Shown: positions 1 through 5,189, counted from the stretch's first letter. The stretch: DNA of 5,782 nucleotides from Candidatus Saccharimonadota bacterium (GCA_017515925.1 JAFWEB010000047.1:1-5782), one strand, 5' to 3'. Made by a program: numbers and translations. The notes: generated by a model from the sequence alone, not told the origin.

Positions 1-2
1 AA

Positions 3-554
3 TTAGTCATCCCAGTCCATCTCAACGAAAAGGGAAGTGAATACACTCTTGGCATCCGCATGCGAGAAAGCAATTTACTACTACATCGCGCCACTTGGTC
101 AGCACCAATTGTCGCTGCTGTTAATACCGTTCAGCTCACTGGTGAGACATATCGTGGTCTCTGGACCATGGTCAAATCCTTAGGGTCAGGCATCATCAAA
201 CAATTTAGTTTTGACGAATCAACCAGGAGCCAAGGCGCATCAGAACTCAAGACCGTAGGTGATTCCGTCTCTGGCCCTGTTGGCATCATTGGTGTATTAT
301 TCCCGGCATCAGTTGAATCTGGCCCCACCACGCTTGCATTCCTCGCGGCGCTGATTTCTGTATCGCTTGCTTGTATGAATGTTCTTCCTATTCCTGCACT
401 AGATGGCGGTAGATTTACTTTGATCGCGCTATTTCGCCTCCGCAAGAAAACTCTTACCAAAGAAACCGAAGAAAAAATCGTGGCACGCGCATTTATCTTT
501 CTATTGATTTTAATTGCTATCGTCACCGTGCTTGATATTACGAGGTTCTTCTAA
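3..554 (+). CDS. Site-2 (M50/RseP-like) membrane zinc metalloprotease, C-terminal part
   Basis: This is the last 183 codons of a gene whose 5' end lies left of the window; the frame is open from position 3, so the ATG at 60 is an internal methionine rather than the start. Visible residues 1-20 resemble the end of a PDZ domain (a short strand, then LGIRM). A long linker with hydrophobic stretches follows, then GPVGI at 91-95 and LPIPALDGGR at 128-137. The latter is the LDG motif that supplies the zinc-binding aspartate in M50 proteases, and residues about 163-178 form a last membrane segment. The HExxH motif must lie upstream of the window. Members of the family cut membrane-embedded substrates such as anti-sigma factors or signal-peptide remnants; the substrate here is unknown. 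The stop codon overlaps the Shine-Dalgarno sequence of the next gene, so the two are probably co-transcribed and translationally linked. Confidence 0.93.
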   Translation, partial: LVIPVHLNEKGSEYTLGIRMRESNLLLHRATWSAPIVAAVNTVQLTGETYRGLWTMVKSLGSGIIKQFSFDESTRSQGASELKTVGDSVSGPVGIIGVLFPASVESGPTTLAFLAALISVSLACMNVLPIPALDGGRFTLIALFRLRKKTLTKETEEKIVARAFIFLLILIAIVTVLDITRFF

Positions 555-561
555 AGGAGGT
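553..561 (+). promoter_or_regulatory. Strong Shine-Dalgarno of the CPBP protease gene
   Basis: AAAGGAGGT lies 4 nt before the ATG at 565 and overlaps the TAA stop (552-554) of the M50 gene. It fixes 565 as the start and argues against the in-frame TTG at 514. It is the only strong Shine-Dalgarno sequence in front of a gene in this window, and it belongs to the only gene that appears to have no promoter of its own. Confidence 0.9.
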
Positions 562-564
562 GGT

Positions 565-1365
565 ATGAAGAGGACGAAAAAGAAAGAAGTATCTGAAGTA
601 GAGCCAGAAAAAAATCGCAAAATTCCGACTTGGCTAATGGCAGTAATTTTGTCGCTCTGGGCAGTAGGCGTAATGGTGGTTACCCAGGTAATAATAGGAT
701 TAATTTTCCGCTGGATTATCCCTAAGCACATGATTTCTGCTCCCTGGGTCAATTCGCTCTATATTTTGATTTCTGATTTGCTCAGCGTATTTATTATTCT
801 ATTCGTTCCATATCGCCATAAAAAGCACTCCATTCGCAAAGATTTGGGACTGCTAGATTTGCCAAAATGGAGCGATCTGATTATTGCGCCAGTTGGCTAT
901 TTTGTCTATCTTTTGTTATCATATCTGCTGTTCAGAATTTTTAGTGTTTTTCCTTGGTTCAATCCAGAACAGACCCAGAATCTAGGATATAATTATAGTC
1001 TACTATTTGGCGGGGAAAGGATTTTTGCACTGATAGTTCTACTAGTTATAGTGCCAATCATTGAAGAAGTCGTATTCCGTGGTTTTCTCTATGGCAAACT
1101 CAAGAAATTATTCCTAGACAAATGTAAAAAATCTAAAAAACTTGTATCAAAAGCTAATATGATTGCTATTATCGCTGCAACTCTGATTGTTTCTATCGTC
1201 TTTGGCGCCATGCATGGGCAATGGAATGTAGGTGTGGATGTATTTGCAATGAGCGTGATTCTTTGTCTTATGCGTGAAATCACCGATTCAATTTATCCAG
1301 GTATCTTGGTCCATATTCTAAAAAATACTTTGGCATTCTTCGTGCTTAGCACGATGCTCTATTAA
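565..1365 (+). CDS. CPBP-family (Abi/Rce1-like) intramembrane metalloprotease
   Basis: This is a 266-residue polytopic membrane protein. A lysine-rich cytoplasmic N-terminus (residues 2-19) precedes hydrophobic segments at about 23-52, 63-83, 104-129, 152-171, 198-216 and 223-237. The three CPBP motifs are present: EEVVFR at 167-172 (EExxxR), FGAMH at 213-217 (FxxxH) and HILKN at 250-254 (HxxxN). The Glu and His residues of these motifs form the active site in Rce1-type proteases. Known members process prenylated proteins in eukaryotes, and in bacteria act in bacteriocin self-immunity or peptide maturation. The substrate cannot be read from this sequence. The start at 565 is chosen for the perfect Shine-Dalgarno sequence; an in-frame TTG at 514 would add 17 residues with no homology value. 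It lies directly behind a second membrane protease gene, which suggests a shared envelope-proteolysis role (inference). Confidence 0.92.
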   Translation: MKRTKKKEVSEVEPEKNRKIPTWLMAVILSLWAVGVMVVTQVIIGLIFRWIIPKHMISAPWVNSLYILISDLLSVFIILFVPYRHKKHSIRKDLGLLDLPKWSDLIIAPVGYFVYLLLSYLLFRIFSVFPWFNPEQTQNLGYNYSLLFGGERIFALIVLLVIVPIIEEVVFRGFLYGKLKKLFLDKCKKSKKLVSKANMIAIIAATLIVSIVFGAMHGQWNVGVDVFAMSVILCLMREITDSIYPGILVHILKNTLAFFVLSTMLY

Positions 1366-1399
1366 CCACACTCATCTTGGCACCTCCCAGATAATGTGG
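1366..1399 (+). repeat. Imperfect inverted repeat overlapping the proS promoter
   Basis: CCACA (1366-1370) pairs with TGTGG (1395-1399), ATCT (1374-1377) with AGAT (1389-1392), and GG (1379-1380) with CC (1386-1387). The dyad begins at the CPBP stop codon and covers the -35 box and spacer of the proS promoter. No T-tract follows, so it is a poor intrinsic terminator. It could be an operator, a weak 3'-end hairpin for the protease operon, or chance. Confidence 0.3.
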
Positions 1400-1405
1400 T
1401 AAAAT
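1377..1405 (+). promoter_or_regulatory. proS promoter, predicted leaderless
   Basis: TTGGCA (1377-1382), a 17-bp spacer and TAAAAT (1400-1405), with an extended -10 TG at 1397-1398. Only 6 nt separate the -10 box from the proS ATG, so the expected transcription start is the A of that ATG. There is no Shine-Dalgarno sequence. Confidence 0.72.
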
Positions 1406-1411
1406 ATCCCT

Positions 1412-2662
1412 ATGAAATTATCACATTCTTTTATTAAAACTCTGCGTGATGCACCAAAAGACGAATCCGCTCGTTCTGCTCAATTTTTAATCCGCGCTGG
1501 ATATGTCCACAAGGAATTAGCCGGAGTTTATGATTATCTGCCGCTAGGTCTTCGCACCCTCAATAATATTGAAAATATCATCAGGGAAGAATTAAACAAA
1601 ATCGGCTGCGAAGAAGTCCGTATGTCTGCTTTGCAAAATCCTGCCCTCTGGGAAAAGACCGGTCGCTGGAGCGACCAAGAGGTAGACATTTGGTTCAAGA
1701 CCGAGCTATCCGCCGGTGGCGAGCTAGGCCTAGCTCCTACTCACGAAGAGCCTATGACTGATATGTTGAAAACTTATATTAAGAGCTATAAAGATCTTCC
1801 ACTTTATGTCTACCAATTCCAGACTAAATTCAGAAACGAGCTTCGTGCCAAATCCGGCATCATGCGCACTCGCGAATTCTTGATGAAAGATCTATATTCT
1901 TTCTCCGCAGACGAGGAATCACATAACGAGTTTTATCACAAAGTAGAAGATGCCTATAAACGTATTTATGAGCGTGTGGGTCTTGGCGACTGCACTTATC
2001 AGACTTTCGCTTCTGGTGGTATTTTCTCTAAATTCTCACACGAATTCCAGACTGTTATCCCTGTAGGCGAGGATACTATTTATTACAACAAAGATAAATC
2101 CGTAGTATTGAACGAAGAAGTTAAGCTTCCAGAAGTCATGGAAGAGCTAGGCGTCAAAGAAGGTGACCTAGAATCTGCCCGTGCTGCCGAAGTTGGTAAT
2201 ATTTTCACCTTGAAATATAAATATTCCGATCCACTAGATCTCAAATTCAACGACAAAGAGGGAAAAGAGCAAACCGTCTTCATGGGTTGCTATGGCATTG
2301 GTGTCTCCCGCGTGATGGGTGTAATTGCCGAGAAGTACGCCGACGACAAGGGTCTAGTCTGGCCAGTAGAAGTTGCACCATACTATATGTATGTCGTCCC
2401 AATTGGCGAAGAAGGCACAAAAGTCGCTACCGAGCTAGAATCCAAATTCCCAGAATCCATTCTCCTAGATGATCGCGACGCTCGTCCTGGTGAAAAATTT
2501 GGCGATGCCGAACTAATGGGTATTCCTTTCCGCGTGGTCATTTCTGACAAAACTCTAGCTGAAGGAAAGGTGGAGCAACTAGACCGCCAGACCGGAGAGC
2601 AAAAACTATTGACACTAGACGATTTAACCGCTATACTATCTGGGTATGAAAAAGACCGTTAG
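1412..2662 (+). CDS. proS: Prolyl-tRNA synthetase, short form lacking the editing insertion
   Basis: ProRS charges tRNA-Pro with proline in the cytoplasm. The 416-residue product aligns by eye with bacterial-type ProRS. Class II motif 1 is around 50-77, THEE at 110-113, motif 2 at 136-160 with FRNE at 140-143, and motif 3 GCYGIGVSR at 292-300. The C-terminal anticodon-binding domain runs from about 322 to 416, with LLDDR and RPGEKF near 351-363. Standard bacterial enzymes are about 570 residues and carry an INS editing domain of roughly 180 residues between motifs 2 and 3. Here only about 50 residues (about 216-265) occupy that place, so Ala-tRNA-Pro editing in cis should be absent. Short forms like this are known in Alphaproteobacteria. 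The ATG at 1412 sits just behind a promoter with no Shine-Dalgarno sequence. The gene ends in TAG, overlapping greA by 17 nt in another frame. Confidence 0.97.
   Translation: MKLSHSFIKTLRDAPKDESARSAQFLIRAGYVHKELAGVYDYLPLGLRTLNNIENIIREELNKIGCEEVRMSALQNPALWEKTGRWSDQEVDIWFKTELSAGGELGLAPTHEEPMTDMLKTYIKSYKDLPLYVYQFQTKFRNELRAKSGIMRTREFLMKDLYSFSADEESHNEFYHKVEDAYKRIYERVGLGDCTYQTFASGGIFSKFSHEFQTVIPVGEDTIYYNKDKSVVLNEEVKLPEVMEELGVKEGDLESARAAEVGNIFTLKYKYSDPLDLKFNDKEGKEQTVFMGCYGIGVSRVMGVIAEKYADDKGLVWPVEVAPYYMYVVPIGEEGTKVATELESKFPESILLDDRDARPGEKFGDAELMGIPFRVVISDKTLAEGKVEQLDRQTGEQKLLTLDDLTAILSGYEKDR
2609..2637 (+). promoter_or_regulatory. greA promoter inside the 3' end of proS
   Basis: A consensus TTGACA (2609-2614), an exact 17-bp spacer and TATACT (2632-2637) lie within the last codons of proS. 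The greA ATG begins 8 nt after the -10 box, so a start at G2644 or A2646 gives a 0-2 nt leader. It would let greA be made without reading through proS. Confidence 0.75.
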
Positions 2663-3092
2663 TCTAACCAAACAAGGAAAACAAGATTTAGAAAAAGAGC
2701 TAGAAGCTCTAATTGCTCGTCGTCCACAGATTGCTGAGCGTTTGCAGATTGCTCGTTCTTTTGGTGATCTCTCTGAAAATCAGGAATACACCGATGCTAG
2801 AAGCGAGCAAAAAACCGTTGAAAATCGCATTGGCGAAATTGAAGAAATCTTGAAAAATGCCAAGGTTATCTCTAATACATCCCATAATAAAGTATCTATG
2901 GGTGCCGAGGTAACAGTCACACTTGCCGGCAAGCGCCACAAATATTCTATCGTTGGTCCAGTAGAAGCAGATCCATTGAACGGTAAAATCTCTGATAAAT
3001 CACCGATCGGTCAAGCTCTGATGGGTAAAGTTGTAGGTGATACCTACCAGCTCCCAAACGGCAACAAGGGTAAAATCGTCGAAATTAACTAA
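2646..3092 (+). CDS. greA: Transcription elongation factor GreA
   Basis: GreA enters the secondary channel of RNA polymerase and stimulates transcript cleavage in backtracked complexes, rescuing stalled elongation. The 148-residue product is slightly shorter than E. coli GreA (158). Residues about 8-76 form the antiparallel coiled coil. Its tip carries GDLSEN at 40-45, including D41 and E44, the acidic pair needed for cleavage in E. coli GreA at the same numbering. The C-terminal FKBP-like domain is shown by ISDKSPIGQALMGKVVGD at about 115-131. The ATG at 2646 lies inside proS and has no convincing Shine-Dalgarno sequence, but follows a strong internal promoter. It may be expressed both from that promoter and by read-through from proS. 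Confidence 0.97.
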   Translation: MKKTVSLTKQGKQDLEKELEALIARRPQIAERLQIARSFGDLSENQEYTDARSEQKTVENRIGEIEEILKNAKVISNTSHNKVSMGAEVTVTLAGKRHKYSIVGPVEADPLNGKISDKSPIGQALMGKVVGDTYQLPNGNKGKIVEIN

Positions 3093-3101
3093 TTTCTTCC
3101 A

Positions 3102-3122
3102 TTAACGTTTTTAGTTAAAAAC
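3102..3122 (+). other. AT-rich dyad after greA, possible weak terminator
   Basis: GTTTTTA (3107-3113) and TAAAAAC (3116-3122) form a 7-bp dyad around 2 nt. An alternative is TTAAC (3102-3106) with GTTAA (3114-3118). A run of six T lies at 3130-3135, but it is 8 nt away and forms part of the spacer of the next promoter. The stem is too AT-rich for a confident terminator call. Confidence 0.3.
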
Positions 3123-3124
3123 TA

Positions 3125-3153
3125 TTGACTTTTTTGTTGATGTGTGCTATAAT
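3125..3153 (+). promoter_or_regulatory. Strong promoter of the non-coding RNA region
   Basis: TTGACT (3125-3130), a 17-bp spacer and a perfect TATAAT (3148-3153) with extended -10 TG at 3145-3146. Overall this is the best promoter in the window. The predicted start is A3160, which is also the A of an ATG. Confidence 0.85.
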
Positions 3154-3159
3154 TTAAGT

Positions 3160-3192
3160 ATGATGAACCTTTGTCTCTACAGAGGTAAATAG
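3160..3192 (+). CDS. Possible leaderless 10-residue peptide at the 5' end of the RNA
   Basis: A reading frame MMNLCLYRGK followed by TAG starts exactly where transcription is predicted to begin, with the same 6-nt gap from the -10 box as proS and lysS. It overlaps a hairpin at 3168-3185. It could be a leader peptide, or the RNA may simply begin with AUGAUG. No family is recognised and length gives no statistical support, so this is a weak call. Confidence 0.2.
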   Translation: MMNLCLYRGK

Positions 3193-3219
3193 CATATTTA
3201 ACAGGGGAGAGAATTCATT

Positions 3220-3317
3220 AAAGTCCCCCATTATTATAGTTTTTAGCATTTTTTCGTTAATTCGTTTGAATAAATCGCGATTTTTCGCAAAAAACTAGCA
3301 AACTTCTAATGGACTTT
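3220..3317 (+). other. Helical domain 1 of the candidate RNA
   Basis: Nested complementarity closes this domain. AAAGTCC pairs with GGACTTT, then a CCC bulge, then ATTA with TAAT, then TAGTTTTT with AAAAACTA. The interior holds the palindrome AAATCGCGATTT (3272-3283) and short TTCG-type repeats. GGGGA (3204-3208) could instead pair with TCCCC (3224-3228), which would compete with the closing helix. Confidence 0.5.
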
Positions 3318-3325
3318 TAGATATA

Positions 3326-3390
3326 TGTATCGACAATAATTTCCCTTTGATTGTTCGCTCGAGGCGAATATCAGATTATTGATCGATACA
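3326..3390 (+). other. Long hairpin of the candidate RNA
   Basis: TGTATCGA (3326-3333) pairs with TCGATACA (3383-3390), and CAATAAT (3334-3340) with ATTATTG (3375-3381), with A3382 bulged, giving 15 bp. Beyond an internal loop, TGAT (3348-3351) pairs with ATCA (3370-3373) and TTCGC (3354-3358) with GCGAA (3364-3368) around a TCGAG loop. In all, about 24 pairs in one arm; chance is an unlikely explanation. Confidence 0.75.
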
Positions 3391-3419
3391 CCCCCCCTTC
3401 AACGAGGTAAAGGGGCGAT

Positions 3420-3505
3420 ATCAGTGCCTTCAAAGTAATATCTACTATAGTAGATAACATCCTAAATTTTCCCTAAATACTTAGGGCTACTGGCCCTACA
3501 CTGAT
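3420..3505 (+). other. Multibranch domain of the candidate RNA, with palindrome and alternative hairpins
   Basis: ATCAGTG (3420-3426) and CACTGAT (3499-3505) can close this domain. Inside are a perfect 16-bp palindrome, ATCTACTATAGTAGAT (3440-3455), and two hairpins that share bases and cannot form together: CCCTAA/TTAGGG (3471-3476 with 3481-3486) and TAGGGC/GCCCTA (3482-3487 with 3493-3498). Confidence 0.45.
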
Positions 3506-3528
3506 TTTCACCACTTTCCCTCACCCCA

Positions 3529-3556
3529 GGGTATGCAATCCCCCTATTGCACACCC
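3529..3556 (+). other. C-loop hairpin before the terminator
   Basis: GGGT (3529-3532) pairs with ACCC (3553-3556), then one A-C mismatch, then TGCAAT (3534-3539) with ATTGCA (3546-3551), around a CCCCCT loop. The exposed C-rich loop could bind a G-rich sequence or a protein (inference). Confidence 0.6.
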
Positions 3557-3569
3557 GCTACCATACCAT

Positions 3570-3601
3570 GCGGCCCGATCCCCTCGGGCCGCTTTACTTT
3601 T
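3570..3601 (+). terminator. Intrinsic terminator of the candidate RNA
   Basis: GCGGCCCGA (3570-3578) and TCGGGCCGC (3584-3592) form a perfect 9-bp GC-rich stem with a TCCCC loop, followed by TTTACTTTT (3593-3601). The T-rich tract lies on the + strand only. It ends the upstream transcript before the lysS promoter. Confidence 0.88.
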
Positions 3602-3625
3602 GCCAAAATGCTTATGGAGCCTCCC

Positions 3626-3654
3626 TAGTCATCAAGGGATAGATGTGTTATAAT
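3626..3654 (+). promoter_or_regulatory. lysS promoter, predicted leaderless
   Basis: A perfect TATAAT (3649-3654) with extended -10 TG at 3646-3647, and TAGTCA (3626-3631, 4 of 6 matches to the -35 consensus) 17 bp upstream. The ATG at 3661 follows after 6 nt, so transcription should begin at or next to the start codon. Confidence 0.75.
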
Positions 3655-3660
3655 AATCGC

Positions 3661-5163
3661 ATGACAACATTAGCTGATTATAGAGACGAGCGTCTCCGCA
3701 AACTCGAAGAAATCAAAAATCTTGGTATCGATCCATACCCAGCGAAATCTACTCGCACCACCCATATCGACCAAATTCTAAATGATTTTGATGCTTTGAA
3801 CGAGAAAACAGTAACCATTACTGGGCGTATCACCGCTATTCGCAGTTTTGGTAAATTGGCTTTTGTAAAAGTTCGTGATTATTTTGGTGAAGTCCAAATT
3901 TTTATGCAGCAAGAAGATCCGCAAGACGGGCTGTTTAATACTAAGCGTCTAAAATTACTTGATACCGGTGATTTTATTGAGGCTACTGGCAAAGTTGGAA
4001 AGAGCAGTACTGGTGAGATTTCTGTATTTTGTAATCAGCTGAGACTTCTCACTAAGGCTCTCCGCCCACTTCCAGGACGTGATGGTTTTACCAATAAAGA
4101 AGAGCGCTATCGCCGTCGCTATGTAGATATGAATGTAAACACTGAGGTGCGCGATCGTATGGTGCGCCGCAGCAAATTCTGGCAAGCAACTCGTGATTTC
4201 ATGAACAAACATGGTTTTATTGAAGTGAATACCCCTGTCCTAGAACATACCACTGGTGGCGCTGATGCTACACCATTTGTCACTCATATGGATGCGCTAG
4301 ACGAAGATTTCTACCTTCGTATCTCTCAGGAATTACCATTAAAACGCCTGCTTGGCGCTGGCTTTGAAAAGGTCTATGATATTGGTCCTAGATTCCGCAA
4401 TGAAGGTGTAGATGATGAACATTTACCAGAACACATTGCATTTGAATCTTATGCTGCTTATGAAGATTACGAAGACGGTATGAAACTATATGAAGACATG
4501 ATTAAGTACGTCGCCAAAGAAACTTGGGGCACACTACAGTTTAATGTAGGTGGTTTTGAAATCGACCTAAATAACGGCGGCAAGCCATGGCCGCGCGTAA
4601 AATACGCCGATCTTTTGAAAGAGAAATTTGATATTGATGTCTTTAATCCGGATCGTAAGAAAATGGAGCAAATCTTGCGCGATGATTTTGCTAAATCTGC
4701 CGACCGAAACGACAGCGCTGCCAAAAAGAATCTAGAACACACTCTAGAAGTTGCTTCTGACGCTAGATTAATTGATGCAATTTGGAAGATTATCCGCAAA
4801 AATTCCGCTGGTCCTTACTGGCTGATTGAAGAGCCGCTTGCACTTAGTCCTCTAGCAAAGCTGGTTCCAGAAAATCCACTCGTCACCCAGAGGTTTCACC
4901 CAATTATTGCCGGTACTGAGATGGGAAACGGCTATTCTGAGTTAAATGATCCGCTAGATCAATTAGAACGCTTCAAAGAACAGCAAGCCATGCGTGATGC
5001 TGGTGATTCTGAGGCACAAATGCTCGATATGGATTTTGTCGAAATGCTAGAATACGGTATGCCTCCTGCTTGTGGTTGGGGCAATAGTGAACGCAATTTC
5101 TGGCTACTAGAAGGCGTATCTGGCCGCGAAGGTGTGCCTTTCCCAATTATCAAATCTAAATAA
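3661..5163 (+). CDS. lysS: Lysyl-tRNA synthetase, class II
   Basis: This enzyme charges tRNA-Lys with lysine. The 500-residue length is normal for bacterial class II LysRS. An N-terminal OB-fold anticodon-binding domain spans about 50-140. The catalytic domain follows, with motif 1 near 169-196, GGADATPFVTHMDALDEDFYLRIS at about 199-222, motif 2 FRNEG at 245-249, E262 and Y264 downstream of it, and NGYSELNDP at 423-431. Motif 3 lies in GMPPACGWGNSER at 466-478; it departs from the usual GGxGxGxDR and is about one residue shorter, with R478 the likely motif 3 arginine. HLPEH (254-258) also replaces the common HNPEF. An in-frame ATG at 3643 would add six residues, but the TATAAT box lies inside that extension, so 3661 is preferred. 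There is no Shine-Dalgarno sequence. Confidence 0.96.
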   Translation: MTTLADYRDERLRKLEEIKNLGIDPYPAKSTRTTHIDQILNDFDALNEKTVTITGRITAIRSFGKLAFVKVRDYFGEVQIFMQQEDPQDGLFNTKRLKLLDTGDFIEATGKVGKSSTGEISVFCNQLRLLTKALRPLPGRDGFTNKEERYRRRYVDMNVNTEVRDRMVRRSKFWQATRDFMNKHGFIEVNTPVLEHTTGGADATPFVTHMDALDEDFYLRISQELPLKRLLGAGFEKVYDIGPRFRNEGVDDEHLPEHIAFESYAAYEDYEDGMKLYEDMIKYVAKETWGTLQFNVGGFEIDLNNGGKPWPRVKYADLLKEKFDIDVFNPDRKKMEQILRDDFAKSADRNDSAAKKNLEHTLEVASDARLIDAIWKIIRKNSAGPYWLIEEPLALSPLAKLVPENPLVTQRFHPIIAGTEMGNGYSELNDPLDQLERFKEQQAMRDAGDSEAQMLDMDFVEMLEYGMPPACGWGNSERNFWLLEGVSGREGVPFPIIKSK

Positions 5164-5174
5164 TATGTTATAAT
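5147..5174 (+). promoter_or_regulatory. Promoter of the HD-domain gene, predicted near-leaderless
   Basis: TTATCA (5147-5152) overlaps the last lysS codons. A 16-bp spacer leads to a perfect TATAAT (5169-5174) with extended -10 TG at 5166-5167, and the ATG at 5183 follows after 8 nt. The segment TGTTATAAT is identical to the lysS promoter core. Confidence 0.72.
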
Positions 5175-5175
5175 A

Positions 5176-5189
5176 CCTGCAAATGCAGG
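5176..5189 (+). repeat. Short dyad around the HD-gene start codon
   Basis: CCTGC (5176-5180) and GCAGG (5185-5189) flank AAAT, which contains the first two bases of the start codon. In a leaderless message starting near 5181 the left arm would not be transcribed. In a longer read-through message from lysS it could form a hairpin hiding the start. This may be chance. Confidence 0.3.

Larger units (their letters stand above)
3160..3601 (+). ncRNA. Candidate novel structured RNA of about 440 nt
   Basis: The stretch between greA and lysS has no long reading frame, starts at a near-consensus promoter and ends at a GC-rich stem followed by a T-rich tract. It is filled with pairing segments. These are a 7-bp hairpin with a CTCT loop (3168-3185); a helix AAAGTCC/GGACTTT (3220-3226 with 3311-3317) enclosing ATTA/TAAT (3230-3233 with 3307-3310) and TAGTTTTT/AAAAACTA (3237-3244 with 3290-3297); and a long hairpin (3326-3390). 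After these come CCCCTT/AAGGGG (3394-3399 with 3410-3415), ATCAGTG/CACTGAT (3420-3426 with 3499-3505) closing further hairpins, and an 11-bp hairpin with one mismatch (3529-3556). The 5' half is AT-rich and the 3' half has C-rich single strands. Signature motifs of tmRNA, RNase P RNA, SRP RNA and T-box leaders were looked for and not seen. Function is unknown; the structure was judged by eye. Confidence 0.68.

Noticed and set aside
131..526. Antisense 131-residue reading frame inside the M50 gene
   Set aside because: It is a shadow of a clear protease gene, with no start signal and no recognisable domain.
514..564. Upstream TTG start for the CPBP protease
   Set aside because: A perfect Shine-Dalgarno sequence precedes the ATG at 565, and the extra 17 residues overlap the M50 coding end.
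2287..2472. 61-residue + strand frame inside proS
   Set aside because: It overlaps motif 3 and the anticodon-binding domain of proS in another frame and has an arginine-rich, low-quality composition.
3284..3320. tmRNA-like stretch: CGCAAAAAACTAGCAAAC resembles the region before the tmRNA tag
   Set aside because: The following frame stops after GCA AAC TTC TAA, there is no alanine-rich tag end, and no tRNA-like 5'/3' pairing or CCA end is seen.
3160..3601. T-box leader upstream of an aminoacyl-tRNA synthetase gene
   Set aside because: No AGGGTGGNACCGCG element is present, the terminator lies about 60 nt before lysS, and lysS has its own promoter right at its start codon.
3160..3601. RNase P RNA (rnpB)
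   Set aside because: The conserved GAGGAAAGTCC-type and ACAGAA-type P4 segments are absent on both strands.
3643..3660. Upstream in-frame ATG for lysS
   Set aside because: The TATAAT box lies inside this extension, so a transcript from that promoter would not contain the upstream ATG.
4467..4799. Antisense 110-residue reading frame inside lysS
   Set aside because: It is a shadow opposite well-conserved LysRS catalytic domain codons, with no promoter or ribosome binding site seen.
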